Shown: positions 33,930-45,784, numbered from the stretch's first letter. The stretch is 64,000 nt of DNA from Delphinapterus leucas (GCF_002288925.2 NW_022098093.1:1852029-1916028); one strand, 5' to 3'. Program-made: numbers and translations. Notes: generated by a model from the sequence alone, not told the origin.

Positions 33930-34162
33930 CAGTTGACACTTAAACTACACAGGGCTTAGGGATGCCAACCCTCTGTACAGTGGGAAATCCGAATATAACT
34001 TACAGTGCCCTCTGTATGTGCTGTTCCTCTGTCTCCACAGTTCTGCATCCCATGGATTCAGCCAACCAGGGATCATGAAGTACTGGAGTATTTACTATCG
34101 AAAAAAATCCATGTATAAGTGGACCCTCATGGTTCAAACCTGTGTTGTTCAAGGGTCACCTG
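33930..34162 (+). mobile_element. Tigger-type MITE (MER8/MER2-like)
   Basis: A 233-bp non-autonomous element with terminal inverted repeats starting CAGTTGACACTTAAAC and ending GTTGTTCAAGGGTCACCTG, flanked by the TA target duplication at 33928-33929 and 34163-34164. The middle (CTGCATCCCATGGATTCAGCC) is typical of MER8-like Tigger derivatives. Confidence 0.85.
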
Positions 34163-34164
34163 TA

Positions 34165-35138
34165 CTTGGCTTCCTCCCAAAACTCATTCAAAGGTTAAGG
34201 CACTTGTTGACAATAACTTGAAAGTGGCCGCTAGAAACAAAGGTGGACAGAGAAATGTGGGTGCATTCTAATTTCCTGGGCCCTCTAGAGTCCCGTGTGA
34301 AGACTGCAGGGACAGGGCTTTCTTTCTTTTCTCTTGAAGGGTGTCAGTGTGGTGTGCACTGAGACAATCTGGTGAATACCTCAACTTGGACCTTGAGGGC
34401 AGCATTGACCTAGAATGTTGTTGTTCCTTAACCAACATCACCTGAGAAGCTTACCAAACCTCCAAATAGATGGCAGCCAGGAAGAGCTGATGTGGTAGCT
34501 GGTAGAAGGGCCATGAGGCTAGAACCCACACAGACTCACCTAGTGGGCGCTGTGGCCATGGCAGCGATGTCATGAGGCCTCCCCTGGGCCCGTGTGCCTG
34601 ATACTTGTGGAGCACCCTGGGGCAGGGGGAGGCCAGGTTAGCTGGCTGGCTGCAGCCCTGCCTAGAGATGAGGGGCGCCTCAGGGAGGAGAGGTTTATGG
34701 AGCGTCCGCCTCTCCTGCCTCTGATGCAGAATTTGATGCCCTGCTGGACATTTATAGGACATTTGCCTGGATGATGAATTCCATTTAATACAGAGTAACT
34801 TCAGGAACAAAAAGCACCAGAAGCTAAGCCAGATTTTGTTTCCAGGAAGAGGAAACACCTGAAAAAAGCTCCTTCTATCCCTTGAGTCCTCTTCTAGGGT
34901 CTCCAGGTCTGGAGAAGCATGTGACCAGTTAGAGCAACTGTTCCCCCTCCTCTGTTGCTATAGCCACTGGTGGCCAAAGTCTAAAGATGTGGACTAGGTC
35001 ATGCTTATACCCTCTATTTTTAACTAATATACCTCTTTCAACAAAGCTTCGGCTTAAAGGAGTTTCCTGGAGTTTAACATGGCTGATTTCATGACAACAA
35101 GACATCAGTTTAAAGATGAAGAACAAAAAGTTTCTTGG
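34165..35138. other. Intronic stretch without recognised features
   Basis: A 135-codon minus-strand frame (34858-34451) lacks domain similarity and splice context. No repeat family recognised. Confidence 0.5.
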
Positions 35139-35224
35139 GGCTTCCCTGGTGGCGCAGTGGTTGGGAGTCCTGCCTGCCAATGCAGGGGACGAGGGTTCGT
35201 GCCCCGGTCCGGGAAGATCCCACA
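35139..35224 (+). mobile_element. 3'-truncated, tailless CHR-2 SINE head
   Basis: Only the first about 86 bp, the tRNA-related head ending GGGAAGATCCCACA, is present, with no body and no A-tail. A 9-bp near-duplication AGTTTCTTG (35130-35138) / AGTCTCTTG (35225-35233) flanks it. Confidence 0.85.
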
Positions 35225-35956
35225 AGTCTCTTGAATTTATGGACACCCTTTAAAATTCTTTTGACTCTGCCACAGAAATAGAAGGTAGAGAAATGACTGT
35301 AAGCTGTGGCTTGGTGGTGACATCTGCGTGCCTGCTCCCCAGAATGTTTTGCAGTGCTCATTCCTGGTGATTTTTTCATTTTGACATTTCAAGCCTAAAA
35401 ACTGATGGGTGACCTCAGCTTGTGGAGAAAAATCAGAGTTCAGTGACTGGGAAATATATCTTTATGAGGTTTATTTTTTTCTGTTATTAGTTGTCTTAAG
35501 TAAGGAGTGATCAAAAAGAAAAAAACCCTGAACTGTCTAGGAATATTTGCTCTATAGATATATCTGCTGGTATTTCATGACTTTGATAGCCCAGTCAGGT
35601 GGACTCAACTCTCAGTTGCTTTTGAAACAAAGAAAGAATGCTCTGTGTGTTATGATTGAGAGCAAAACAATTCAAATCATGTCTGTGCTGGAGTCTGTCC
35701 AGTATACACAATTCAAAGATAATGGAGCAGAATGGTGGTCACTGATGTGTGGGTATCACTGATGCAATTATTACAGCAGGAGACCACTGCAAGTTCTTAT
35801 CCCTCAAGTATCTTCTATTCCTTTCTTCTCTGTGCTGCTCTATTTAATGTTTTGACAAGTTTATCTTTTAGCATAAGGATCTTGCCTTACTGACTAAGTG
35901 GTAAAGTTCATTTAGGAACAGTTACAGATAGCTCATCTTCTCCTTCAGTGATTTTT
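35225..35956. other. Intronic stretch without recognised features
   Basis: No gene or recognised repeat. Confidence 0.5.
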
Positions 35957-36175
35957 TTTTTTTTTTTTTGCGGTACGCGGGCCTCTCACTGTTGTGGCCT
36001 CTCCCGTTGCGGAGCACAGGCTCTGGATGCGCAGGCTCTGGACGTGCAGGCTCAGCGGCCATGGCTCATGGGCCCAGCCGCTCTGCGACATGTGGGATCT
36101 TCCCGGACCGGGGCACGAACTCGTGTCCCCTGCATCGGCAGGCGGACTCTCAACCACTGCGCCACCAGGGAAACC
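35957..36175 (-). mobile_element. CHR-2-type SINE with internal duplication, antisense
   Basis: TSD CTCCTTCAGTGATTTTT at 35940-35956 and 36176-36192 (17 bp, perfect). Within the body, the GCAGGCTCTGGA-type segment occurs twice in tandem near 36021-36050, making this copy slightly longer than its siblings. Confidence 0.95.
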
Positions 36176-36192
36176 CTCCTTCAGTGATTTTT

Positions 36193-38038
36193 AAAGCTGA
36201 TACTTAACATTTCATCAATAGCACTAGGAAAACTAGAGGTTCACAGTCTGGGGTTGGGTAGGCAGCGCCTAATATATAATGAAAGCTCAATAAACGTTGA
36301 ATAAGATAAATATTCCTTCTTAAAACGAAAGTCTCGATTCTGTGTATCCTGAATCAGTCCCATTATTTCTGGCAGAAGCATCAGTGATTGAGAACGTAGT
36401 CTTAAACCCCGGTGGATCCGGATTTGGAATTTCCATAATTGTCCACCTGAAAATAGATAGAAGTATTACATGTTAAGTGCTTTTTAATTTGCTATGTTTG
36501 CGAAAAGGCGTTCTATATTGATGTTCCAAATTTACCAGTCTGACTTATATGTTTTCGAATACATTGAAATGTATCCTTACAAAAAATAGCATGCTGGTGG
36601 TGTTTATGGAAGCTTGTTGCAGTCTTTTCTCTATAAACAAGTAGTAATTTTATTGTTTTTGCAAAACCAAACAACATGATTTTTGCAAATTTCCACAACT
36701 CAATCTAAATCCTCCTTTCTCTCTCCCACCACGATAGTGCACTAATGACAAAAGTGGAAGTGTAGGCAAAGGCTTTTATGATCACCTCTAGGAATTCCAT
36801 TTAGAAGAAGGTGTCCAGTCTATCCAGGATTATTAAAATAATATATGTTAATTCACTTTTTTTTTTTTTGTTAATTCACTTTTGAAAGACGAGGAAAGGT
36901 ATATTTTAGTTAATTCCCCCAAATAAGAATCTATATAATAAGAATAATAAATACTGTATAAGAATCTATATTGAATTTTCAAACAGAATTCACATGCCTG
37001 AACTCCTCCCCCCAAATCCAGGCTCACTATGTCTTTGTTGTGCATTCTTGATGCTACACTGGTATGAGATATTCATTTTGCAAATGAGAAGGTATAAGCC
37101 CACTAGGTGAAATGACTCCCTCTGGGTCACATGATCACATGACCTGGGGGACCCCTTGCCCCCCAGGAGCTCTCACCAGGACTGGGCCCCAGCTCTGGAG
37201 GACAGGGGCCTCTCTCATGTCTCCTCCTGCACTGTTGCCAACAGCAGAAAAACAGGAAAAGGTCATCATGTTTGAGTTCCTTCGATTTGCTTTCAATTCC
37301 TTTACTCCCCCACTGAGGTCATCTTTGTGGACTAGCTCTGTTTCCAGGGTGTACAGAATCTTAATTTATCATCACAATTCTCTGGAAGAACACTTAAGAG
37401 TTCAGAGCAAACAGAAAGACGAATGTTTGCTTTGGGGATCTTTCATCATTTTATCCTTAGTAATGACCGGAGGAGAAAAGGGGTTTGCTCAGAAGTTATA
37501 AATAGTCATGCAGAGAGAAAATGTCATAAAACAAAACAGATTTTAAGAACTTGGTGGTGGTGTTCTAGAGTGAATAATTGAAAAATCTTTGGATTAACGT
37601 TGATGATCAAATCATGAGCAGATTTAAGATTTAGAACTCAGATCTTCTGCCTAAAAGCCAGGGCTGATGGAACCTGAGCTTTTAGGTGGCAGGGAGGAAT
37701 ATAATTTTCATTTTCAAGAAGCTCATTTTATTCTGAAGCTTTCTTTGACTGAAAGAAAAACTTGAAAGTTTAATTATTACATTGGACTTTGAAAATGCCA
37801 TGACTATTTATATCTTTCCTCCCCCAATATGTGTCCAAGGTGTAGTCATGTTCATTATATTTTTGAAGGCTTGTTTTGATTTACAAAGTTCGTATTTGTT
37901 ATCAAAATGAAAAATATTTAAAATGATAAGGGCAGTGCATACTCAATTCAGTAAGACAAAAAGAAGAAAGTGACCACCTGTAATCCCACTACCCAGAGGT
38001 AACCACTGTTAGTATTTGATGTATTTTCTTCCGAATGC
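36193..38038. other. Intronic stretch; minor repeat traces only
   Basis: A short MIR 3' end may lie at 36265-36300 (GAAAGCTCAATAAACGTTGAA). 37960-38035 resembles an old L1/LTR fragment (ACCACCTGTAATCCCACTACC). No gene is supported. Confidence 0.5.
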
Positions 38039-38096
38039 ACGAGCGTGCGCACGCACGCACGTGCGCGCACACGCACACACACACGCGCACACACCC
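38039..38096. repeat. Alternating purine-pyrimidine tract
   Basis: Mixed GTGCGC, ACGCACGC and CACACA units over about 58 bp. Strict CG/CA alternation makes it a good candidate for left-handed (Z) DNA. Confidence 0.85.
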
Positions 38097-38129
38097 CACT
38101 ACAAGAATGGTTTGTCTGGTTGGGCTACA

Positions 38130-38360
38130 TGTGTCTGTTTAAGAGCATAAACTTAATCTGAATCCTATCACTTACGAAATGTGTAACGATGGGCAGTTTC
38201 TTAACCCCACTAAACCAGGGTTTCCCTAACCGTAAACTGTAGTAAAGAACAATTCCTGACCCCTAAGGTGATGGGAGAGTGAATGAAGGTATGCACGTAA
38301 AGGCTTATCACAGTGTCTGACACAGTGAGCAGTCAACAGATGGGAGCCATTGTTAGCTTG
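38130..38360 (+). repeat. MIR relic
   Basis: Sense MIR blocks ATCCTATCACTTACGAAATGTG, GGCAGTTTCTTAACCCC and CAGTGTCTGACACAGTGAGCA. Confidence 0.65.
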
Positions 38361-38509
38361 TAACTTTCTCTTGTCACTTCAGAAAACATGTAACTCAAGC
38401 AGCCTGTTGGTAGCTCTGAGAAACTACCCAGTTCTCATCAATTTCACCTCTACCTTAGTGAGGATTTGCATAGATGTGAACACAGGTTAGATTCCTTTCA
38501 GAGTCACTG

Positions 38510-38700
38510 TTAATAATAATGCGTACACATACTGCAGCTCTGTGCCAGCACTCCACGCGTGTCAGCACGGTGACAGCTCACAACACCTCTTCGCCATAAC
38601 CGTCATTATCCTTAAATATAGATGAGAGGATTCAGGCTGGCAAAGAAGAGGCAGGATCCAAGCCCAGGCCCCTTTTTCTTCCTGGGCTGCTCACCCTGAC
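38510..38700 (-). repeat. MIR relic, antisense
   Basis: Reverse-MIR order, from CTCTGTGCCAGCACTCCACG through GATGAGAGGATTCAGGCTGG to GATCCAAGCCCAGGCC. Confidence 0.68.
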
Positions 38701-39654
38701 ACAGCCCAGTCCGAAATCCCAAGCACATCCTTCCAGAAGTGCTGGGATGAGTCTGAAAGCAACTTCCTGGCCAGGGTCCAGCTGGTTCCTAATAGAGCAA
38801 CAGCTATCTGCTAGGCAAGGAAGGCACCTGGACCAGAAATCAGGAAACCTGGGTCCCTGGAAGTTCCTACATCCTTCTCATTGCATTCTTTTCCTTTGGA
38901 GAGGGTGTAATAATTATCTATCTTACCTTTCTCGTGGGGATGAGGTGATAGAGGAAAGTGATGATAATTCTAATAATATGATGGAAGTTGTAAATAGCAA
39001 TGACATTATCTGCCTCTCTACCACCACGGCTGTCCTCAATGATGTTCTCCTGGTAATTCAAAGTGTATTTCCCCCTTGTTACATTAAGGACTCTTTCCTG
39101 ATCTCACTAGTATCATTCCTTCCTAACCAGCCCACCCAGGGAGCATCCATATCTCATCAGATCTTGACTGCTACTCTGGTTCCCTCTCTGAGTTTTATCC
39201 ACAGTCTCCCTCAATCCCAATTACTCTCTGTGAAAATTGGAAAGTAACTGCAGAGTTATAGCTCCCCTTCCTGTCCTTTCCCCCAGACATACATTTATAA
39301 ATGGGTTAAACTCTCCACTCCTGGCATAATGTTAAATGTGCCCTTTCTGTGGCGCCATTTGTAAAGAGTATGGCTTTTGTAAACAACATGATTAAGATGT
39401 CCCCTGGGACTCTGGGAGGAATCCATTTTTTTTCATTTGTGAGAAAATTGTTCAGGGCTTTATCTGGTCCCTTGATTTTCCCAACTAGGACCTTCTCCAG
39501 CTACTGGAGAGCAATGGTGGACCAGATCAGAACTAGGGTCGGGATCCTGGAGTTGCTTTTCTGGAAGGACTTCCTAGAGTTGGAGAGCACAGGGCAACAC
39601 TAACCATTCAGTGGTTTTGATATGTCATCATAAGACAGAACAAGTCAAAGTGAA
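38701..39654. other. Intronic stretch without assigned features
   Basis: A 166-codon + strand frame (38747-39247) is the longest unexplained non-repetitive frame, but it shows no domain and no flanking splice sites I can defend. Confidence 0.5.
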
Positions 39655-39790
39655 GCCCTCGATTGAATGGTAATTGCTTGGGAATGGACGAAAGGTCAAA
39701 GTGGCTGAACTTAATGATGCAAAGAGTGATCAGGGGAAGAGAATTATAAACAAAGCCAGCAAGGTTGGACGGAGGCAAGGGACTTCAAGG
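39655..39790 (+). repeat. Unclassified repeat, copy B
   Basis: Partner of 33110-33257 in the same orientation, about 6.5 kb away. Strongest blocks: GTAATTGCTTGGGAA at 39670, AGGTCAAAGTGG and GGTTGGAC. Confidence 0.6.
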
Positions 39791-39978
39791 GAGCTCTAAA
39801 GATGATTGCAAACCTATCCTTGTAAGAAGACGTCCGTCAGAGAGAGAAACAGAGAACGCAAAGGATATTTTCAAGGGTCCCAAGTTTTAACAGTGTATAT
39901 GTGTTTTGTTTTCTGCATAGTTATTTGCCTATTAAGTGTAGATAGGATTTTTATAAAAACTGAGTAGCAAGTACAAAC

Positions 39979-40105
39979 TAAGGTTGTCAAACTTAGCAAA
40001 TAAAAAATTCCATACAATATTTGGGACTAAATACTAAAAAAGTATTCATTTTTCACCTAAAATTTTAATGTTAGTGGGTCTCCTATATTGTATCTGTCAA
40101 CTTTA
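39979..40105. mobile_element. hAT-type MITE with 8-bp TSD
   Basis: A 127-bp near-palindromic element. Terminal inverted repeats are TAAGGTTGTCA and, from the other end, TAAAGTTGACA. The perfect 8-bp target duplication GTACAAAC at 39971-39978 and 40106-40113 is diagnostic of hAT transposition. Confidence 0.88.
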
Positions 40106-40113
40106 GTACAAAC

Positions 40114-41329
40114 CTGTGGAAGGAAGAGCACCAGCCCCAAAGAGATGAAGACCCCTGGGGAAAGGAATAATCTCTAGGATACTGCCCCCTTTTAACTCTA
40201 CTACAGAGTCTATAGAAGCCCTTCGGGGTAACTCAGTGCTCACTATTGGAAGCCAGCTGGCAAGGCTGAGGTTTGGGCCAAGCCTGGAGGTGGGTAGTGG
40301 CTACAGTGGGTTTTCTGTTTCTGAGTTCGTCCTGGCCCAGCCCCAGTTCTCAGGGGTAGGTCAAAGTAGAAGACCCCTGTGGGCTGCAACGAGTCCAGGG
40401 AATTTGGGCTGGTCCAGGGAACAAGGCAAGGGGAGCATGGAGTGGGAGCTTGATGGTACAGGCAAGGGAGGTAGAGACAAGGACGTGCTATTATGTCCTT
40501 GAAGGGAAAACATCGAATCATTGGCAGTTGACAGGAATACATTTCACGGGATTAAGGCTGGGTGGGATTCTCTGCCAGGTTAGCCGGAGTTCATGAATGC
40601 CTCTTGCAGATGGTGGGACTGTTTTGTTTTTATACGTAAATTATGACATGGATTTAGGAAATCAGATGGGAGGGAGTCACTGCTTCACATAAGTGAGGTC
40701 ATCCCTGGGGGAGTTTCAAGATGCTGGGGAGGGGCACTTAAAGCCGACCTGTGTGAAGTCTTGACTGTATGGAATGGGGGAATGAGCTAGGCTGTAGTGA
40801 GAGAAAAGGACAGTGTAAGATGTTCAGGAGGCTGTGAAGACTAAAAATCAAAATGAAGTGAAGTGGGGGTCACCCTACACCTTGGAGTGACCAAATGTAA
40901 AAGAGGTACAGTAGTTGCTGAGGAGATTTTTACAGGCAGCGAGGCGGGGTGGCGGCGGGGGTCTGGCGGTGAGGAACCCAGCAAAAGGAAATCATTTTTG
41001 TAATTAAGGAATTCTGTCTTTCAAAAGGCACCACCAACCCCTTACTGAGAGTTTCATCCCCTGGGAGCACTAAGGCTCCAGAGATGAGTAAATTCCAGTT
41101 TCGGCACTCAAAGGACTGACAGTCTAGCAGAGGCAGAGAGCTGTAGACGGAGCCATGCTGGAGCTTTATCAGGGATATAGGGAAAGTACGGGCCCACAGA
41201 GACTCCCCTAGGCCCGGCGCCCTCTTGTCTTGCCTGGATGCATACAACAGCTTCCTCAGCCCTGTCCATGCCTCCATCCAACTGGCCTCCCCGGAGCCAG
41301 CATGATCGTTCTGACATGGAAATCCGTTC
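40114..41329. other. Intronic stretch without recognised features
   Basis: Open frames up to 146 codons (41370-40930, minus) lack domain evidence. No repeat family recognised. Confidence 0.5.
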
Positions 41330-41810
41330 ATGCATTGCCCTGCCAAAAGCCCTTCGAGAATGAAGCCCAAACCACTTCCTCACAAAGCCCTGCTTCTCCA
41401 GCCCCTGTCCAGTTTTCCACTCTCCTCACTCCACCTCCAGCCGACCCCGCTTGCAGCCAGGCTGAACCTTTGTGAACTCAGAGCACGGCGCCCGTGTCTG
41501 TGCTCTGGACCTTTGCACTTGGCAGTTCCTCTTCCTGGAGTCTTTTCTTCATCGTGCTAATGCCTGCTCATCCCCATGGCTCAGCTTCCAGTCACGTCTT
41601 CTGGAAGCCTTCCCTGACCTTCCAGGTCTAATTAGGTGTCCCTGATGGACTTCTCATAGCCCCTGAACTTAGCAGTTAGCCCACACTGCATTGGAACTAA
41701 CGCCTGTTGCTATATTTGTCCTGCCACCATCTCTAAGCTCACTGGACCCACGGTCAGTGCCGCTCGTCAGTGTTTTCTCAGCACCTAGTGTGGCCCTTGG
41801 CTCGATAATT
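41330..41810 (+). repeat. L2 LINE 3' fragment
   Basis: Sense L2 blocks: CTCTGGACCTTTGCACTTGGC, TTCCTCTTCCTGGAGTC, CTGGAAGCCTTCCCTGACC and CTCAGCACCTAGTGTGGCCC near the 3' end. Confidence 0.8.
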
Positions 41811-42844
41811 CATACCCTAAAGTAAACTCATTTGCTAAATTAGACTTTTTCAGGGTGTTGGAAGAGACTCGTCCAGGCTCTCTTAGGTGATTGGAGTCTA
41901 TCAAAAGGATCTCCTCTGTGTGCAGGCAACTAGAGGGCTCCTCAGAGCCCTGGAGGGGAGATGAGTCATCAAGACGGCCTTTGCAGCAGCGGGGGATTTT
42001 GAGCTTAGTGTCGAATGTTCTCCAAGAGACCAGGGTAGGGAAGAGGGTGTTGCCCGAGCCAACTGGCCGCTCAGAGCTGTCGGGTTCTTTTGTTAAACAT
42101 CAGTAGCCTCCTATTATCAGGACAGGTTGAGAACGCTACAGCCTCAGGGCCAGGTGGTAGGTTACCATGAAAGCAAGTCCTTGACTCCTGCCATACTTAG
42201 AGCAGGTGTTAGCAAGCAGGCACAGAAATAGTCCTTCCCCCTGCTTGGGTAAATTTGGTACATCTCCCCTGCTGTTCTTGTAGGCGCTCCATTGGGCCCC
42301 TTCCCAGCAGGTTCACTCTGAAGGGCATGCAGTAGTCCTCTGTGGGCAGAATCGCCTGATTTTATCATCAGGCCCAGTGACGCAATCCTCCGTTAACTGG
42401 GAGGACCCCAGACATATGGAGTCCCTCCGCCGAAGCACCACACCACGGACTCTTACAGCTCAGCAGGCAGCGACAGAGGTGGCTGTACGAACCGTTCTAA
42501 CCAACTTATCTTAAACATTTCTCATTCCACGGAGGAAAAACAGTATTTCTAACCTTCATTTCAGTAACTGCAGAACCTTGATTTAGGTAGTGACGGTTCA
42601 GATGTCTGCTGCTGGATGGACTTCGATAAGTGTCCTTCAGATGCCAGCTCACAGCCTCTGGAGTGTAGATTACAGTTGTCATCGCTTGATAGCCTATATC
42701 AAAACATTTTAAAACAAATCTCAGACAATATGAAGAAAGGATAGGGACTTTCCAGGCAAGGGACAGACATGAGCAAAGCTCATGAGTGAATTACAGGTAA
42801 CCTTTTCTTCGTTGATGTGAGTTAAGCCCATGTAAGTAGACCTG
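41811..42844. other. Intronic stretch without recognised features
   Basis: No gene, RNA or clear repeat seen. Confidence 0.5.
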
Positions 42845-43140
42845 AAGGAACTTAAATGTCAGAGATTCTTTCCCATTAAGGTCCATAAGAGTGGCTTGGC
42901 ATCTTTTTTCATTTGTACAGTGGGAATAATAATAGTATCTGCCATATGCGTATGGGGGGGAGGATTAAAAGACAATACAGAGGAGAGCTTGGCATGATCC
43001 CTGGTATACAGTAAATGCCCAATAAACATTAGCTACAATAGTTTTTACTGTTGTTGTTGTTAATACTAAGATAGTAATAGTTGTTTTCCCAGTGCCTAAA
43101 CCAATACCTGACTCACAGTAGGCACTCAATAAGTAGTTTC
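42845..43140 (+). repeat. MIR relic(s)
   Basis: One sense copy ends at about 43045 (TTTGTACAGTGGGAATAATAA, ATGCCCAATAAACATTAGC). A second 3' fragment follows at 43090-43140 (CTCACAGTAGGCACTCAATAA). The CHR SINE at 43156 is inserted just after it. Confidence 0.75.
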
Positions 43141-43155
43141 AGGAATGAATGTTTT

Positions 43156-43284
43156 TTGGTTTTGTTTTTGTTTTTGGCCGCCCCGCACGGCATGCAGGTT
43201 CTTAGTTCCCTGACCAGAGATTGAACCCACGCCCCCTGCAGTGGGAGCACGGAATTTTAACTACTGGACTGCCTGGGAAGTCCC
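43156..43284 (-). mobile_element. CHR-1-type SINE, antisense
   Basis: A 129-bp short-form copy with the perfect 15-bp TSD AGGAATGAATGTTTT at 43141-43155 and 43285-43299. Confidence 0.94.
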
Positions 43285-43297
43285 AGGAATGAATGTT

Positions 43298-43560
43298 TTA
43301 TATTCATTCATTCAACAACTATTTACTGGGCCCAGTGCTAGGCCCTTGGAATAAAATAGTAAACAAGGCCGCAGTCTCTAAGGGTAATCAGACAAGTGAA
43401 TGGGCAGTGGGGATGCTATTGAAGCTGTAAGGAGGGCCTCAAATATATTCCAGGGGAGGGTCAGGGTGGGATCCCCAGAGGTGATGTCTGAGCTGAGCCC
43501 AGAGAGGCGAATAGGAATTGATTAGAGGTGATTCCGGAAGGTGGTTAGAGTGTGGAGGCC
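43298..43560 (-). repeat. L2 fragment, antisense
   Basis: ATTCATTCATTCAACAACTA then TGGGCCCAGTGCTAGGCCC, followed by GATGTCTGAGCTGAGCCC, is a reversed L2 3' region. Confidence 0.7.
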
Positions 43561-44567
43561 AATCCCAGCTTAGATGTGTTAGGCGCCCAAGGCAAGATCT
43601 TTCTTACAGTTCTGGGCGGGTAATTTAGTTCAGGTATTTAGTTCATATCCCAGATATGCTTCAAGATGCCTGGAAACTCAAATTAAGTTTTAGATTTTCT
43701 CATATCCAACCACACTAAAATCATTCATGGATTCTGACTGTAAAAGACGGAGAGTTCTTAAATTCTTCTTAAGAACTTAAGAAGCAGGTGTTGCCACCAA
43801 ATCTGGAGAATGGGAGATGGAAGGGATCTTTGGCTTTTCTGGTTTGTGTTAATGTTATTTATGCTATATCCAGGAGTGTAGGCTTTTATTCTTGGGCTTC
43901 CAGTTCTTGCAACCGATCTTACTGAACCTGTTGAAGACCTCAGGTAATCACTTACATGCCCTTTTTGCTTCCACTGTGTTTTTTAATCCATGTTCTAGAT
44001 GAGAGTTCACTTGATTGGGCCCCAGGTTGTGTGTGGTTGCTGCAGGGGTGGGTGGGTAATGGACTAGGGTAGAGAGTTGAATAAATTCTTCCATGGCCTT
44101 CTGGCTGTTTCACCATATCTTTGGGGTAGAAGATAGAATCAGATGAGGGAGCATTTGTAGGCTGATAGCCAAGTCACCTGGGAAGCCACCAGTGAGGAGG
44201 AGCTGGCCTTTGTCTAAGTTCTTCAGCTTTCCTAGGACCAACATTGACATCACTTTCACTGGGCTCAGGCCCCCAGTATTATATTGGGTTTTTTTCAGAT
44301 TTTCAGGTTCCTTTCATTGTGCATGGATATTTGAAGGTTCTGGTTCTAGGTTAATTAACTCCCACTTGAACCCCTGCCATGACTAGACCACACTCTCAAG
44401 TGTTTACTAGCAAAGTATCTTAGAAACTCATACATTCACTTACCCATTTGTCCAAAGGTTTACCCAACAAAGATTTACAGAACACCTCCCAGAAACACAG
44501 TACCGTGAAAAATAAGGAAAGGAGAGAGAATGGCAACTTTTATTGTTGATAAATTTTTAATAGCTCG
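43561..44567. other. Intronic stretch; small palindrome only
   Basis: A perfect inverted repeat CTTCTTAAG-AA-CTTAAGAAG lies at 43765-43784. A decayed L2 tail may lie at 44430-44500. No gene supported. Confidence 0.5.
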
Positions 44568-44794
44568 CAGTGGGGTGTCTCGACCTCAGTACCCTTGCTA
44601 CTGACATTTTGGATGGATAATCCTTTGTTGTGGGAGCATGCCCCGTGCTTTGTAGGATGTTGAGCAGCATTGCTGGGCTCTACCCACTAGATGCCGGTAG
44701 CACCCCTCCCCACAGCTGTGACTATCCAGAATATCTCCAGACATTGCCAAATGTTTCTTGGGGGTCAAAATCGCTGCTGGTTGAAAAATCCCTG
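44568..44794 (-). mobile_element. MER5A-type hAT-Charlie MITE, antisense
   Basis: Close to full length at 227 bp: TGACATTTTGGATGGATAAT, CTACCCACTAGATGCCGGTAG, CCAGACATTGCCAAATG and the end block AAAATCGCTGCTGGTTGA. Confidence 0.88.
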
Positions 44795-44814
44795 GCTTAC
44801 AACGTCAGGCATCA

Positions 44815-45000
44815 ACCTATACTATTTGCTTCATTTTCTCATTTAATCTCCCCTTTTCAGCAAGCCTGTAAGGAATAGAGCTTGAATACGAGAATAGGAA
44901 GTGTTAAATGACTTACCCAGAGTTCCATGCGTAATAATTACAGGATTTGGACTTTAAATCTAGGTCTTCCTTATTGTACTATATCTCCAGACTGCCATGC
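44815..45000 (-). repeat. MIR relic, antisense
   Basis: Reverse-MIR order: TCTCATTTAATCTCCCC, GTTAAATGACTTACCCAGAG and GGATTTGGACTTTAAATCTAGG. Confidence 0.7.
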
Positions 45001-45269
45001 AACACATAGTCCTAACTCCAAGGCACCTAACACCCAGCTGGAGAGATGGGATATGAATCAAGTAAGTTACAGTTGCATTCATTGCAGAATAAGTGATGAG
45101 AGCGCGCAGGAGAGAGGTGCACTAGGGGAGTCACGGGTCACATCCTGCAGAGGTTAGAATGCTTTTTGAATATCTGTGGGTAAACACTTTGACTTGGATA
45201 GTGATTTTGTGTTGAGCAGTGACAGGAGGTGAGATTTGGAAGGGTAGCATTGGACAGCAGGTAAGAGGA

Positions 45270-45495
45270 AGAGCTGGTTCCAGATGCAATCTTTTTGAGT
45301 TCCAGTTCCTCTGCCTACTAGTTGTGTGGCCATGAGCTAATTTAGGTAATCTTCTGGCCCAGTTTTGTTGCCTGTAGGATGGGTTGTAAATAATAGTACG
45401 TAGTCTTAAGATTGTAATAAGGATTTAATGAGTTAATACATAAAGGGCTTAGAACAAGGTCCTGCATCCAGTAAGTGCTCAGTAGATGCTAGCAA
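45270..45495 (+). repeat. MIR relic
   Basis: Sense MIR: CTGCCTACTAGTTGTGTGGCC, GGATTTAATGAGTTAATACA and CCAGTAAGTGCTCAGTAGATG. Confidence 0.78.
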
Positions 45496-45784
45496 GTTAG
45501 TACTTGATTCTGTTGAACTTCAAGTGTCGGACTTCAAATACTGTAAATAATGGGAGCTTTTGAATCAAGGCCTGCAAAGATGCTCCACAGGTATTGCAGT
45601 CCCCCTTCCTGTGTTCATGGCAAGATCATAAATTGGTATCTTTGGGTCGGAAACCAGTCTCTGGCTCTAGACCTTCTCCTAGAGTACCAGTTCAAATGGT
45701 TCAACACCTCTGTGGGCGCTTTGGGTTTGAAGCATCGAAGACATCTTTGCAACAGAGATTCAAAGAGGGGAAGAGGCAGCTTGG

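Noticed and set aside
38747..39247. 166-codon + strand frame considered as a possible exon or gene
   Set aside because: No domain, no splice signals and no similarity recognised; length is compatible with chance in 64 kb.
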